A stretch of 64,000 bases of DNA. Source: AG25 sp035517615. GTDB taxonomy: Bacteria > Gemmatimonadota > Gemmatimonadetes > Gemmatimonadales > GWC2-71-9. Shown here piece after piece: positions 31,962 through 40,590 of this stretch. A model generated the notes under the pieces. That model made no database searches and had not been told where the DNA came from. It saw only the letters and a list, made by a program, of their open reading frames with translations. The position numbers and the translations under genes are program-made. The DNA lies in contig DATIYM010000007.1 of the NCBI GenBank assembly GCA_035517615.1, positions 124,001 through 188,000 on the forward strand. The letters run 5' to 3'. Positions within the stretch are counted from its first letter, which is position 1. Each line of letters opens with the position of its first letter.

Positions 31962-34098
31962 ATCCTTGAATTCCCGACAAATCTGCTCTACTTTTTCTGC
32001 GCCCCATTCCGGACGTCTGACGATCTTCGATAAGCTGTTATTCAGCTTCATGTTGTGCACCTGCTGCGCAGCGACCCTCGCCGCGCAGGAGGATTCGCTC
32101 GTCGTCGCCCGGCGGGTGACTGCGGCGGCATCATTGGCCGCCAAGGAATACGCGGGCGGCGTCGCACCGCACGGCGGTAAGGTTACGGCTCCTCAGGAAG
32201 TAGACGAAGCCAAGCAGTTTCTCGACGAAGCCATCCTGGACGTGCCAGGCCTGCCGGTCGCGGCCCGCGCCAGCGCCGATAGCGGACTACGCCGCCTGCG
32301 AGGCATGCTGGAGCGCGCCGCTCCACCCGACTCTGTCGCCGCCCGCGCCAGTACGCTCGTGCAACAAATTGCAGCACTCTCCGGAGGCTCGCTCGAGTCG
32401 TTTCCTGCCCGGCTGCCGTCGCGCGCTCGCGCCGCGACCGTCTACACCGAGCAGTGCATTCAGTGTCACGGTGCCGCCGGCAGGGGCGACGGACCGAAGG
32501 CGAAGCATCTGACGGGTCCGCCGGCGGCGGACTTGGGCGATGAGGTCGAGCTGCGCGACGTCTCGCCGCAGGACATGTACCGCAAGATCGCCATCGGGGT
32601 CGCGGGCACCGGCATGCCCGAGTACGCCGAGGCGCTCTCGGCGGAAGACCGTTGGGCTCTCACCGCGTATATCATGACGTTCCGCGCCGGCCAGCAGCGT
32701 GTGCTCGAGGGTGAAGGGCTGTACGCGGCGCAGTGCGCCGGATGTCACGGAAGCACCGGTCAGGGGGACGGGCCGCTCGCGTCGACGCTCTCGGTCCGCC
32801 CGCCCGCGCTTGCCGATCTCGCGATTCAGGCGCGGTTCTCGGATTGGGCTCTAGAGGACCTGATACAGGCCGGCCGGCCCGGCACTCCCATGCCCGGGTT
32901 TGCTCGTCAGCTCGACACGTCGCAGACGCGTGATGTGGTGGCGTTTCTGCGCACGCTGCCGCTCATGGAACGGCAGAATGCGTCGTCGCCCCAGGCGAGC
33001 GTCTTTTCGGCGGTGCGCCGGCAGATCGATTCCGCCGTCACCCTGCGCTCGAGCAAGGTCGCATTCGACGCGTACATGACCTTCGAGCAGGTCGAAACGG
33101 ACGTGCGCGCGCACAACGCGGCGTTGACGAGCGATCTCGAGGATGCGTTCGCGGCGCTACGCGAGCGAGCCGCGACGGCCTCCCCTGAGGATCTCGCGGC
33201 GATCCGCGGGCGCCTGCTTGCGGGACTCGAGCGCGCCGAGCGGATCGTGGCCGACCGCAATTCCGCGGCGAACCTCTTCACCGAATCGTTCTTCCTGCTG
33301 CTGCGCGAGGGGTTCGAGGCGATCCTGATCATCGGCGCGCTGATGACGTTTCTCACGAAGGCCGGCGCCACCGAACGCCGGCGCGACGTGGCCAAGGGGG
33401 CCTGGGCGGCCGTGGCCGCGAGTCTCGCGACAGCGGTGGTCGTGGAGATGTTGTTCGAGATTACGCCCGGTCAACGTGAGGGGATCGAGGGCGTGACGAT
33501 GCTGCTCGCGACCGGCGTGCTCTTCTATGTGAGCTACTGGTTGTTTTCGAAAATTGAAGCGGCCAAGTGGAACGCCTTCGTCAAAGGGCGGATGAACACC
33601 GCGCTGTCCAGCGGCTCGAGTTTCGCCCTCGCGTCGGTCGCGTTCCTCGCCGTCTATCGTGAAGGGTTCGAGACGATCCTGTTTTACAAGGCGCTGCTCA
33701 CCACCGCGAGCGGTCCTGGCAGTAGCGGCGGTACGACGGCGGTGCTCGGTGGAGTGCTCCTGGGTTCGCTGGCGCTCGTGGTGGTGTACGTCGCGATCAA
33801 CCGGTTCGGCCTGCGCATTCCCATGCGCCCGTTCTTTGCCGTCACGAGCACGATGCTTTATTACATGGCGTTCGTGTTCGCGGGGAAGGGAATCGCCGAC
33901 CTGCAGGAGGCGGGAATCGTTCCGATGACCGTGCTCGAGTGGGCGCCGCGGGCGCCCGTTCTGGGCATCTATCCCACGCTCGAATCGCTGGCGCTCCAGG
34001 GCCTGTTGATACTGCTACTGGTGTTCGCGCTCGCCTGGCTCGAGCGCGACCGGCGGCTCACGACGCGGGAGCCGGTGCCGGGGGCGGGGGGGGCATAA
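31951..34098 (+). CDS. Cytochrome c / FTR1-family iron permease fusion
   Basis: The protein has about 715 residues. The N terminus is hydrophobic (about 25-45) and probably a signal/anchor; the start (ATG 31951, or GTG 31939) is uncertain. Two c-type haem sites, CIQCH (169-173) and CAGCH (262-266), lie in two cytochrome c domains with distal Met regions. A helical segment follows. The C-terminal part (about 445-700) is an FTR1 permease with REGFE at 452-456 and 570-574. FTR1 takes up iron coupled to oxidation of Fe(II), so fused haems could accept those electrons. Such fusions are known as a family. The 3' end overlaps lgt by 41 bases, convergent. Confidence 0.9.
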   Translation: MGTRSLNSRQICSTFSAPHSGRLTIFDKLLFSFMLCTCCAATLAAQEDSLVVARRVTAAASLAAKEYAGGVAPHGGKVTAPQEVDEAKQFLDEAILDVPGLPVAARASADSGLRRLRGMLERAAPPDSVAARASTLVQQIAALSGGSLESFPARLPSRARAATVYTEQCIQCHGAAGRGDGPKAKHLTGPPAADLGDEVELRDVSPQDMYRKIAIGVAGTGMPEYAEALSAEDRWALTAYIMTFRAGQQRVLEGEGLYAAQCAGCHGSTGQGDGPLASTLSVRPPALADLAIQARFSDWALEDLIQAGRPGTPMPGFARQLDTSQTRDVVAFLRTLPLMERQNASSPQASVFSAVRRQIDSAVTLRSSKVAFDAYMTFEQVETDVRAHNAALTSDLEDAFAALRERAATASPEDLAAIRGRLLAGLERAERIVADRNSAANLFTESFFLLLREGFEAILIIGALMTFLTKAGATERRRDVAKGAWAAVAASLATAVVVEMLFEITPGQREGIEGVTMLLATGVLFYVSYWLFSKIEAAKWNAFVKGRMNTALSSGSSFALASVAFLAVYREGFETILFYKALLTTASGPGSSGGTTAVLGGVLLGSLALVVVYVAINRFGLRIPMRPFFAVTSTMLYYMAFVFAGKGIADLQEAGIVPMTVLEWAPRAPVLGIYPTLESLALQGLLILLLVFALAWLERDRRLTTREPVPGAGGA

Positions 34099-34918
34099 GG
34101 CGTTCGGGAACGTTCACGGGTGCCTGATCAGGTGCCCGGAGCCATACCACCACAGCGATTCCGGTGAGCACGACCAGGATGCTCGTCACCTGGGCAACCG
34201 ACAGCGCGCCGAAAATCCGGTCATCCTTGGCGCGCACGAATTCGACCAGAAACCGCTCCACGCCCGCCAGGGTGAGATACACGCCGAAGCGCCAGCCCAG
34301 GGCGTGCTGGTGATTGCGCAGGCGCCAGAGATACGCGAACACCAGAAGCATCGCGATCGTTTCGTAGATCTGAGTCGGATGCACGGCGACGACGTCCTGC
34401 GGGTTTGCGCCGGGCGGAAACGTGACGTGCAGCCGCGCCATGTTTGCGACGGTGGTAGGCGGCAGGCCCTGCGGAAACTTCACGCCCCACGGCAGGCTCG
34501 TCGGAATGCCGTAGTCATCGTTGACGAGGAAGCAGCCTACGCGCCCGAGCGCATAGCCGAGCGCCAGCGCTGGTGCGGTGAGCTCCATCGTATATCGCGC
34601 CGGGACGCGCAGGCGCCACCCGTTCAGCAGCACGGCGACCACCCCGCCGACGAATCCGCCGTACCAGACGAAGCCGCCGCGACGGAACAGCGCATCGTAT
34701 TCGTGATTCATGATCACGTACCACAGCTTCGCGCCCACCAGGCCGCCCACGACCGCGGCGATCACGATGTCGGCCGCGTATTCTTCGCTCAGTCCACGGC
34801 CGCGCAGATCGAGCTGCATGGCCCATCCGGCCATCAGGAACGCCACCATCATCATGAGTCCGTAGCCGGTGATGGCGAACGGCCCGAGCTGCAGCTGAAA
34901 CGGATACACCGTGATCAT
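34058..34918 (-). CDS. lgt: Prolipoprotein diacylglyceryl transferase
   Basis: The protein has 286 residues and about seven membrane segments. It transfers diacylglyceryl from phosphatidylglycerol to the lipobox Cys of prolipoproteins. The signature GRVGCFLVNDDYG and the later HPTQIYE are present. The C terminus is a proline-rich tail (PPPPPAPAPAS). It is the last gene of a long minus-strand array; its ATG overlaps the tsaD stop (ATGA). Its last 41 bases overlap the end of the opposing FTR1 gene. Several lipoproteins in this window would be its clients. Confidence 0.95.
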   Translation of the reverse strand: MITVYPFQLQLGPFAITGYGLMMMVAFLMAGWAMQLDLRGRGLSEEYAADIVIAAVVGGLVGAKLWYVIMNHEYDALFRRGGFVWYGGFVGGVVAVLLNGWRLRVPARYTMELTAPALALGYALGRVGCFLVNDDYGIPTSLPWGVKFPQGLPPTTVANMARLHVTFPPGANPQDVVAVHPTQIYETIAMLLVFAYLWRLRNHQHALGWRFGVYLTLAGVERFLVEFVRAKDDRIFGALSVAQVTSILVVLTGIAVVVWLRAPDQAPVNVPERLMPPPPPAPAPAS

Positions 34919-35952
34919 AACGTGGCGCTCAGCGCGCGGGGCGAAGTGGAATCGAGGCCGGGGAGCGGCAGGTCGGCGCGCGCATCGAGCGACCAGTCAC
35001 TCCGCTCTCCCTGCGACAGGCGGAAGGAGCCCGCGCGCGCGATCATGGCGGCATTATCGGCATTGAGCCGGGGACTCGCAACCGATACGCGCGCGCGCCC
35101 GGCAAGGCGGCTGTTGGCGAGAGCGGCGAGCGCCCGGCTACACGCGACGCCGCCCCCGAGCACGGCGGTCCGGTAGCCGGTCGCGGCGACGGCACGCTCG
35201 AGCTTGGTGACGAGCACGTCGAGCACGGCATCCTGAAAGGCTCGCGCGAGGTGGGGGCGGTCCTGCTCGAGGTCCGCGCTCGTTCGCACCGCGTGCAGCA
35301 CCGCGGTCTTCAGCCCGGAGAATGAAAACTCGAAGCCTGCGTCGCGCATGGGCCGGGGGAACGTGAAGCGCGTCGGGTCGCCTTCCGCGGCGATGCGCTC
35401 GATCGCGGGGCCGCCCGGATAGCCGAGGCCCAACAGCGTTGCCACCTTGTCAAAAGCCTCACCGGCGGCATCGTCGCGCGTCGTGCCGAGCAGGCGATAC
35501 CGGCCCCACGCCTGCACGTCGAGCAGCATGGTATGCCCGCCGGAAGCGATCAGGGCGACGAACGGCGGCACGAGGTCCGGGTCCTCGAGCGTCGGCGCGA
35601 ACAGGTGTCCCTCCAAATGATTGACGCCGATGAGCTCGCGATCCCCGCTGTACGCGAGGGCCTTCGCGTACACCACGCCCACGAGCAGCGCGCCAACGAG
35701 GCCCGGCCCGGCGGTTACGGCGACGGCATCGACGGCGTGCCAGGCGATGCCCGCTTCCACGAGTGCGCGCTCTACCACGGAGGGGAGCGTCGTGAGGTGC
35801 GCCCGGCTCGCAAGCTCGGGCACGACTCCATTGAACACGCGGTGAATGTCCTGCGACAGAATGACCAGGCTCGCGAGCTCCGTTCCCCCGATCAGCAGCG
35901 CGGCCGAAGTCTCGTCGCAGGAGGTTTCGATGCCGAGGACGACTTCAGCCAC
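34915..35952 (-). CDS. tsaD: tRNA N6-adenosine threonylcarbamoyltransferase TsaD
   Basis: The protein has 345 residues. It transfers the threonylcarbamoyl group to A37 of ANN-decoding tRNAs with TsaB and TsaE, which are not in this window. VLGIETSCDETSAAL opens the ASKHA fold, NHLEGH is the iron/zinc-binding motif, and GGGVACSRAL closes the active site. It is coupled to lgt by ATGA and overlaps the ybbR-like gene by 8 bases. Confidence 0.96.
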   Translation of the reverse strand: MAEVVLGIETSCDETSAALLIGGTELASLVILSQDIHRVFNGVVPELASRAHLTTLPSVVERALVEAGIAWHAVDAVAVTAGPGLVGALLVGVVYAKALAYSGDRELIGVNHLEGHLFAPTLEDPDLVPPFVALIASGGHTMLLDVQAWGRYRLLGTTRDDAAGEAFDKVATLLGLGYPGGPAIERIAAEGDPTRFTFPRPMRDAGFEFSFSGLKTAVLHAVRTSADLEQDRPHLARAFQDAVLDVLVTKLERAVAATGYRTAVLGGGVACSRALAALANSRLAGRARVSVASPRLNADNAAMIARAGSFRLSQGERSDWSLDARADLPLPGLDSTSPRALSATL

Positions 35953-36919
35953 GGCCCGGTTTGCGCTTGGCGGTGGACTTGGCCGGTGCCGGTGGCGGAA
36001 TGGCCGGGGGCTTCACGGGCACGGAGTCGGGCACTGCGGTTGCGGTCAAGCCGCTCGGCGCGTTCACCGTGAGCCGCGCGAACGCATCCGGCGCGCCCCG
36101 GTTGACGATGTGGGCGATGACGTGCACGCTGTCACGCGTCAGGGCACTCACCCGCGGCTCAGGGCCTGTCACCGACACCGAAACATGCTCGGCCGTGAGC
36201 GTGACCCCCGTGGCGCCCGATGCCGGGGTGCCAATCGGCACTCCCGGGAAATTCCGTTCCGAGAGACGGGTCGCCTCGCCTGACACGCGCACTTCTCTCG
36301 GCATCACGCGCACCACTCCGAGCATTCCGGTATCGATCGGTACGGTATGAAAGAACGGGCCCGACCCGGGCGCGATGAGCGCCGGCACGGTCGCGACGGA
36401 CTCGATGCCGGCCATGCTCTTCGCCGGACCGATGAGATGCGCGACCGTGGGCAGGATCGAGAGGCCTTCGACCACGTATCCGGAATCCGGTTTGACGGAG
36501 ACGCGCGACGCGATCGGAACGTCGCGGTGGACGGCGGAATCGAGGCTCACTTCCAGATCGCGTGGCGCGATATCGGCCACCTGCAGGTCCACGCCCTTCG
36601 GGAGCACGAGATCGGATGGCTGCAGCCGCAAGCGCCATGTGGTGCCGGCAAACGTATCCGGGATCGCCTTGGTGATCACCCGCGGGAACGAACGCAGCTT
36701 CAGGAGCTCGCTGCCGCGTCCCGCGATTTGCACCACGACCGGTTCCGGTTGTGCGTGCGGGGGCCGTCCGGGCGGGCCGTCGATCCTCACGCGCAGCGAG
36801 ACGGCCTGGGTCACCGGCTGCTGGGCCGCCACCGCGACGTAGAGCATGGCGGCAAAGAACAACGCCGCGAGCTTGAGCGGCCAGTTGCGCACGATGAGCT
36901 GGCCCAGGTCAACGCGCAT
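35945..36919 (-). CDS. YbbR-domain protein (CdaR-like)
   Basis: The protein has 324 residues. One N-terminal membrane segment (about 15-32) precedes several YbbR-like repeats of about 80 residues and a Pro/Lys-rich C-terminal tail. In Firmicutes, CdaR (YbbR) regulates the c-di-AMP cyclase CdaA next door; no cyclase gene is adjacent here. The role here is unknown. It overlaps the thioredoxin-like gene upstream by 11 bases and tsaD by 8 bases. Confidence 0.8.
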   Translation of the reverse strand: MRVDLGQLIVRNWPLKLAALFFAAMLYVAVAAQQPVTQAVSLRVRIDGPPGRPPHAQPEPVVVQIAGRGSELLKLRSFPRVITKAIPDTFAGTTWRLRLQPSDLVLPKGVDLQVADIAPRDLEVSLDSAVHRDVPIASRVSVKPDSGYVVEGLSILPTVAHLIGPAKSMAGIESVATVPALIAPGSGPFFHTVPIDTGMLGVVRVMPREVRVSGEATRLSERNFPGVPIGTPASGATGVTLTAEHVSVSVTGPEPRVSALTRDSVHVIAHIVNRGAPDAFARLTVNAPSGLTATAVPDSVPVKPPAIPPPAPAKSTAKRKPGRG

Positions 36920-37445
36920 CGAGCAGTCGCCGGATCAGATTCTCATTGACCGCTGCGTCCCATTGTTCCGCGCCAATCACCTTCTTGATGATCGTTCCCT
37001 CCCGGTCCACGACATAACTCTCCGGCACGCCAGTCGTCTGGAGCGTCGTCTGGATCGCCCCCGTCCGATCCTGGAGGATATCGAAATGCAGTCCGAGATC
37101 GTGCACGAACTTCATCACCACGTCGGGCCCGTCCTTGTCGACGCTGATCGCCACGACGCGGAAGTCGGTGCCGGCAAGATGCTGGCTCAGCTTTTCCATG
37201 GACGGCATCTCGAGACGGCACGGGTCGCACCAGGTGGCCCACACGTTCACGAGCAGCACCTTGCCACGATAGTCGGCCAGCGACGCCGGGCGGCTGGTGC
37301 GGGCGTTGGTCACCTGAAAATCGGGCAGCGTCGAACCGGCGCCAATCAGATTCAGCTGCGGACGCACCTTCATGGCCAGTGCGATCCCGAACACGACCGT
37401 CATGGCTAGCCCCAGCACCAGGCTCCACTGCTTCTGATTGGTCAT
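36909..37445 (-). CDS. TlpA/ResA-family thiol-disulfide oxidoreductase
   Basis: The protein has 178 residues. A single N-terminal membrane anchor (about 8-28) is followed by an extracytoplasmic thioredoxin fold with ATWCDPC (C73, C76) and GVPESYVVD, the cis-Pro region. These proteins reduce disulfides outside the membrane, often for cytochrome c maturation or envelope proteins. The ATG at 37445 overlaps the rpe stop (ATGA), which settles the start over an earlier one at 37460. Confidence 0.9.
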   Translation of the reverse strand: MTNQKQWSLVLGLAMTVVFGIALAMKVRPQLNLIGAGSTLPDFQVTNARTSRPASLADYRGKVLLVNVWATWCDPCRLEMPSMEKLSQHLAGTDFRVVAISVDKDGPDVVMKFVHDLGLHFDILQDRTGAIQTTLQTTGVPESYVVDREGTIIKKVIGAEQWDAAVNENLIRRLLDAR

Positions 37446-38119
37446 ACCGTGACGAGACACCGCCGTCTGAGCTCATCGACCTCGCGTCCGGGATCGGCGC
37501 TTCCGAAGACCGCATTCCCCGCGACGAACGTGTCCGCGCCGGCCGCGTGAGCCGTGGCGATCGTCTGCCGCGCGATGCCGCCGTCGACCTCGAGAAACGC
37601 GCGCGACCCGCGCGAATTCAGCAGCGCTCGCGCGCGGCGAATCTTGTCATTCGAGCCCGGAATATAGGACTGGCCCCCGAACCCCGGATTGACGGTCATG
37701 ATGAGCAGCAGGTCCAGATCCGCGATGACTTCCTCGATCATCGAGAGCGGTGTGCTGGGATTGAGCGCGAGTCCGGCAAGCATCCCGCGGCTCTTCACGT
37801 GGACGAGGTGGCGCTGCGCGTGCGGCGATACCTCGGGGTGGAAGGTGAAGACCGAGGCGCCCGCGTCCGCGAAGCGATCGATGTAGCGCTCAGGCTCGAC
37901 CACCATGAGGTGCACGTCGAGGGGCTTGTCAGTCAGCTTGCGCAGCGCCTCGATCATGTTCGCGCCGAACGTCAAGTTGGGCACGAACCGGCCGTCCATG
38001 ACATCGACGTGCAGCCAATCGGCTCCGGCGGAAACGACCTGCTTCACTTGTTCAGCGAGGCGGGTCAAGTCCGCGGAGAGGATGCTCGGGGCGATGCGAA
38101 CTCCGTTTCCGTTGTTCAT
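37442..38119 (-). CDS. rpe: Ribulose-phosphate 3-epimerase
   Basis: The protein has 225 residues and interconverts ribulose 5-phosphate and xylulose 5-phosphate in the pentose phosphate pathway. The TIM barrel shows IAPSILSADLTRL, WLHVDVMDGRFVPNLTFG, DVHLMV and VNPGFGGQ, which hold the catalytic Asp and metal-binding His residues. It shares one base with the PASTA gene upstream and is coupled by ATGA to the TlpA-like gene. Confidence 0.95.
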   Translation of the reverse strand: MNNGNGVRIAPSILSADLTRLAEQVKQVVSAGADWLHVDVMDGRFVPNLTFGANMIEALRKLTDKPLDVHLMVVEPERYIDRFADAGASVFTFHPEVSPHAQRHLVHVKSRGMLAGLALNPSTPLSMIEEVIADLDLLLIMTVNPGFGGQSYIPGSNDKIRRARALLNSRGSRAFLEVDGGIARQTIATAHAAGADTFVAGNAVFGSADPGREVDELRRRCLVTV

Positions 38120-38907
38120 TACGGGCTCCGGGCAACGACGATGTCCACGACTGTGCCGGGGGCGGCAAGTGTGCCGGCCGCCGGCGCCTGAGCAATCACG
38201 GTTCCAGGGTTCGCGCTGGCCACGTGCCGGCGCGATACCGTGCCAAGCTGCAATCCCAGCGATTCCACCCGCGTGCGCGCATCGGTCTGCGACATGCCGA
38301 GCACGTCGGGAACGGGAATCGTGGGCGCACCGCGGCTCACGACCACCGTCACCGGCGTACCGGGCGCGAGCAGTGCTCCCGCCGGGGGACGCGTCACCAT
38401 GACGACCCCCTCTGGCGCAGCCGCCTGCACGGATTCCACCGGCGCCGCGCCCAATCCCGCCGCCGTGATCAGCCGCTGGCTCAGCGTCGCATCGAGCCCG
38501 GCCAAGTCGGGTACGGGAATCTTGGGCGGTCCGTCGCTCGCCACCAGAGTCACCCGCAGGCCCACCGGTGCGCGTACGCCCGGCGGGGGGTCCTGCCAGA
38601 TCACCGTGCCCTGCGGAGCGATCGCGTCGGGCTCACTGCCGCCATCCCGGGCGTGCATGCCCGCCTGTTGCAGCTGCTTCGATGCGTCCGGCATCGACAG
38701 CCCGATGAGACGAGGTACCGCTTCGTGCGCGTGCAGGATGGGCGCGGGAAACAGGAACAAATAGGCGGTCAGATACCCCGCGCAAACCGCCGCGACAAGA
38801 TATCCTGCCCAGCGCACGGCAGTTGGCCGCGACAGCTTGAGCGCGGGCATCCCCTTCCAGCTCCAGCGCCGTTCCGCGAGCGGCGGAAGGTGACGTCGCA
38901 GGCGCAT
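38119..38907 (-). CDS. Membrane-anchored protein with three PASTA domains, no kinase
   Basis: The protein has 262 residues. A short cytoplasmic N terminus (1-32) is followed by one membrane segment (about 33-55) and three PASTA domains (about 63-125, 130-192, 196-260). Each has the pattern PxxxGxxxxxAxxxLxxxGL and ends with the valine-rich strand. PASTA domains bind peptidoglycan fragments and are best known from PrkC/PknB kinases, whose gene sits between fmt and rpe in Firmicutes. Here the same position holds a kinase-less version. It shares one base with rpe. Confidence 0.85.
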   Translation of the reverse strand: MRLRRHLPPLAERRWSWKGMPALKLSRPTAVRWAGYLVAAVCAGYLTAYLFLFPAPILHAHEAVPRLIGLSMPDASKQLQQAGMHARDGGSEPDAIAPQGTVIWQDPPPGVRAPVGLRVTLVASDGPPKIPVPDLAGLDATLSQRLITAAGLGAAPVESVQAAAPEGVVMVTRPPAGALLAPGTPVTVVVSRGAPTIPVPDVLGMSQTDARTRVESLGLQLGTVSRRHVASANPGTVIAQAPAAGTLAAPGTVVDIVVARSP

Positions 38908-38922
38908 TACCGCTCCACGTCC

Positions 38923-39720
38923 TTAATCCAGCATCCCTCCGGCCGGCGACGACGGGACAGCGATCTCGCGTCGCGGCATGCGGCCGGCGAGATACGCCGC
39001 GCGACCCGCGTCGACCGCGAGACGCATCGCGTTCGCCATGCCGACCGGGTCCTGGGCGGCGGCGAGCGCCGTGTTCATGAGTATGCCGTCGACGCCCTGC
39101 TCCATCGTGACGCACGCATCCGACGCCGTTCCCACACCCGCGTCCACGATCACGGGGACGTGCAGCCGGCGCTTGATCAGCCGGATCCCGTACGGATTCA
39201 ACAGACCGAGCCCGCTGCCGATGGGCGACGCGAGCGGCATCACCGCCGCCACGCCCGCATCCTCGAGCCTGAGCGCGGTGACGAGGTCTTCATTTGTATA
39301 AGCCAGAACCTTGAATCCCTCGCGCGCGAGGATGGCCGCCGCCTCGAGCAATCCCTGCACATCCGGGAGCAGCGTTTCCTCATCGCCGATCACCTCGAGC
39401 TTGACGAAATCGTTGAACCCCGCTTCGCGGGCGAGCATCGCGTAGCGCACGGCGTCCACCGCGGTGTAACACCCGGCGGTGTTTGCCAGCAGAAAGAAGT
39501 GCGTGGGATCGAGATGATAGAGCACGCCCTCCTGACGCGTGCGATCGAGATTCACACGTCGCACGGCGACCGTGACCACCTCCGCACCCGACGCTTCGAT
39601 GGCGCGGACCATCGTCGCATTGTCCGCGTATTTGCCCGTTCCGACCATGAGGCGGGACCGGAATGTCCGGCCGCCGATCTGAAACGGGGCATCGCGCAGC
39701 ACGTCGATCGCGGCGGTCAT
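38923..39720 (-). CDS. thiG: Thiazole synthase
   Basis: The protein has 265 residues. It condenses deoxyxylulose 5-phosphate, dehydroglycine and ThiS-thiocarboxylate into the thiamine thiazole. FRSRLMVGTGKY near the start carries the catalytic Lys region, followed by GAEVVTVAVRRVNL, KLEVIGDEETLLPD and PVIVDAGVGTASDA. Length fits the family. It follows thiS by two bases. The dehydroglycine-forming partner (ThiO or ThiH) is not in the window. Confidence 0.95.
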   Translation of the reverse strand: MTAAIDVLRDAPFQIGGRTFRSRLMVGTGKYADNATMVRAIEASGAEVVTVAVRRVNLDRTRQEGVLYHLDPTHFFLLANTAGCYTAVDAVRYAMLAREAGFNDFVKLEVIGDEETLLPDVQGLLEAAAILAREGFKVLAYTNEDLVTALRLEDAGVAAVMPLASPIGSGLGLLNPYGIRLIKRRLHVPVIVDAGVGTASDACVTMEQGVDGILMNTALAAAQDPVGMANAMRLAVDAGRAAYLAGRMPRREIAVPSSPAGGMLD

Positions 39721-39722
39721 GA

Positions 39723-39926
39723 TTACCCTCCTCCCACAAAATGCACCAGCTCGATCGCGTCGCCCGGCGCGACTTGCACGCCGCTCAGCGCGGGTCGGCG
39801 CACGATCTTGCGATTGTGCTCGACCACCACGGTGCGCGGATCGAGCGCCAGCGACTCGAGCAGCTCGAGTAGGGTTGCCCCGCGGCTTACCGCCCGCGGC
39901 TCACCGTTCACCAGCACATCGACCAT
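39723..39926 (-). CDS. thiS: Sulfur carrier protein ThiS
   Basis: The protein has 67 residues, a beta-grasp protein ending VHFVGGG. The terminal Gly-Gly is the site of adenylation and thiocarboxylation. It includes VLVNGEPRAV and VVVEHNRKIVRR, typical of the family. The ATG at 39926 lies one base after the thiE stop; a GTG at 39935 would add three residues. It delivers sulfur to ThiG, encoded next. Confidence 0.9.
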   Translation of the reverse strand: MVDVLVNGEPRAVSRGATLLELLESLALDPRTVVVEHNRKIVRRPALSGVQVAPGDAIELVHFVGGG

Positions 39927-39927
39927 T

Positions 39928-40590
39928 TCATTCACGCTGATCGCGGTCTCCCAAAAAATCCCGCACGACGAGGGCCGGGTCCGGCGCGTCCCAGATGCTC
40001 CGGATCGCCGCAACGCCGTACACCCCTGCTGCCGCGAGCTCGCGGCCGCGTTCCGGCGTGATGCCGCCAATCGCGACGACGGGCAGGCCCAGTCGAACGA
40101 TCTCCTCCAATGTTCGTGAGCCGAGCGGGGCCTGGTCGGGATGGGTTGGCGTGGCATACGCCGGTCCTGCTACAAGATAGTCAGCCCCGGCGTTCCGCGC
40201 GGCGGTGGCCTGATCGTAGCTGTGCACCGAGCATCCGATCCACCATGCGGCGCACAGGCGGCGAGCGGAGGCCACGGGCAGGCTCGTCCGCGTGAGCTGC
40301 ACGCCCACCGCGCCGCAGGCGAGCGCGATATCGAGCCGATCGTTCACGAACAGCGACGCAGGGGACAGCTCGGCGAAGTCGCGCGCCATGCGATACAGGT
40401 CGAGTCCCGGGACCCCTGGGGCGCGGACGTGGAGCGCGACGTGTTGCCCCCCGGCGGTCGCGATGGTCTGGGCGAGACGATGGAGATCGGGACGCCGCGC
40501 GATCCGGTCGTCGGTGATGGCGTGCAGACGCGGCAGCGGCGGTCTTACTGAAACCGTTGCCCGGCCTCCACGCCGCGTCCGCGAACCCAC
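39928..40590 (-). CDS. thiE: Thiamine phosphate synthase (ThiE/TenI family)
   Basis: The protein has 220 residues. It joins hydroxymethylpyrimidine diphosphate and thiazole phosphate. The barrel has LHAITDDR, LFVNDRLDIALACGAVGVQL, SVHSYDQA, DYLVAGPAYATPTHPDQAPLG and VVAIGGI. The only usable start in frame is a GTG at 40590, overlapping fmt by 46 bases. Some motif positions deviate from E. coli ThiE, so a TenI-like role is a lesser alternative, but placement with thiS-thiG favours ThiE. Confidence 0.87.
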   Translation of the reverse strand: MGSRTRRGGRATVSVRPPLPRLHAITDDRIARRPDLHRLAQTIATAGGQHVALHVRAPGVPGLDLYRMARDFAELSPASLFVNDRLDIALACGAVGVQLTRTSLPVASARRLCAAWWIGCSVHSYDQATAARNAGADYLVAGPAYATPTHPDQAPLGSRTLEEIVRLGLPVVAIGGITPERGRELAAAGVYGVAAIRSIWDAPDPALVVRDFLGDRDQRE

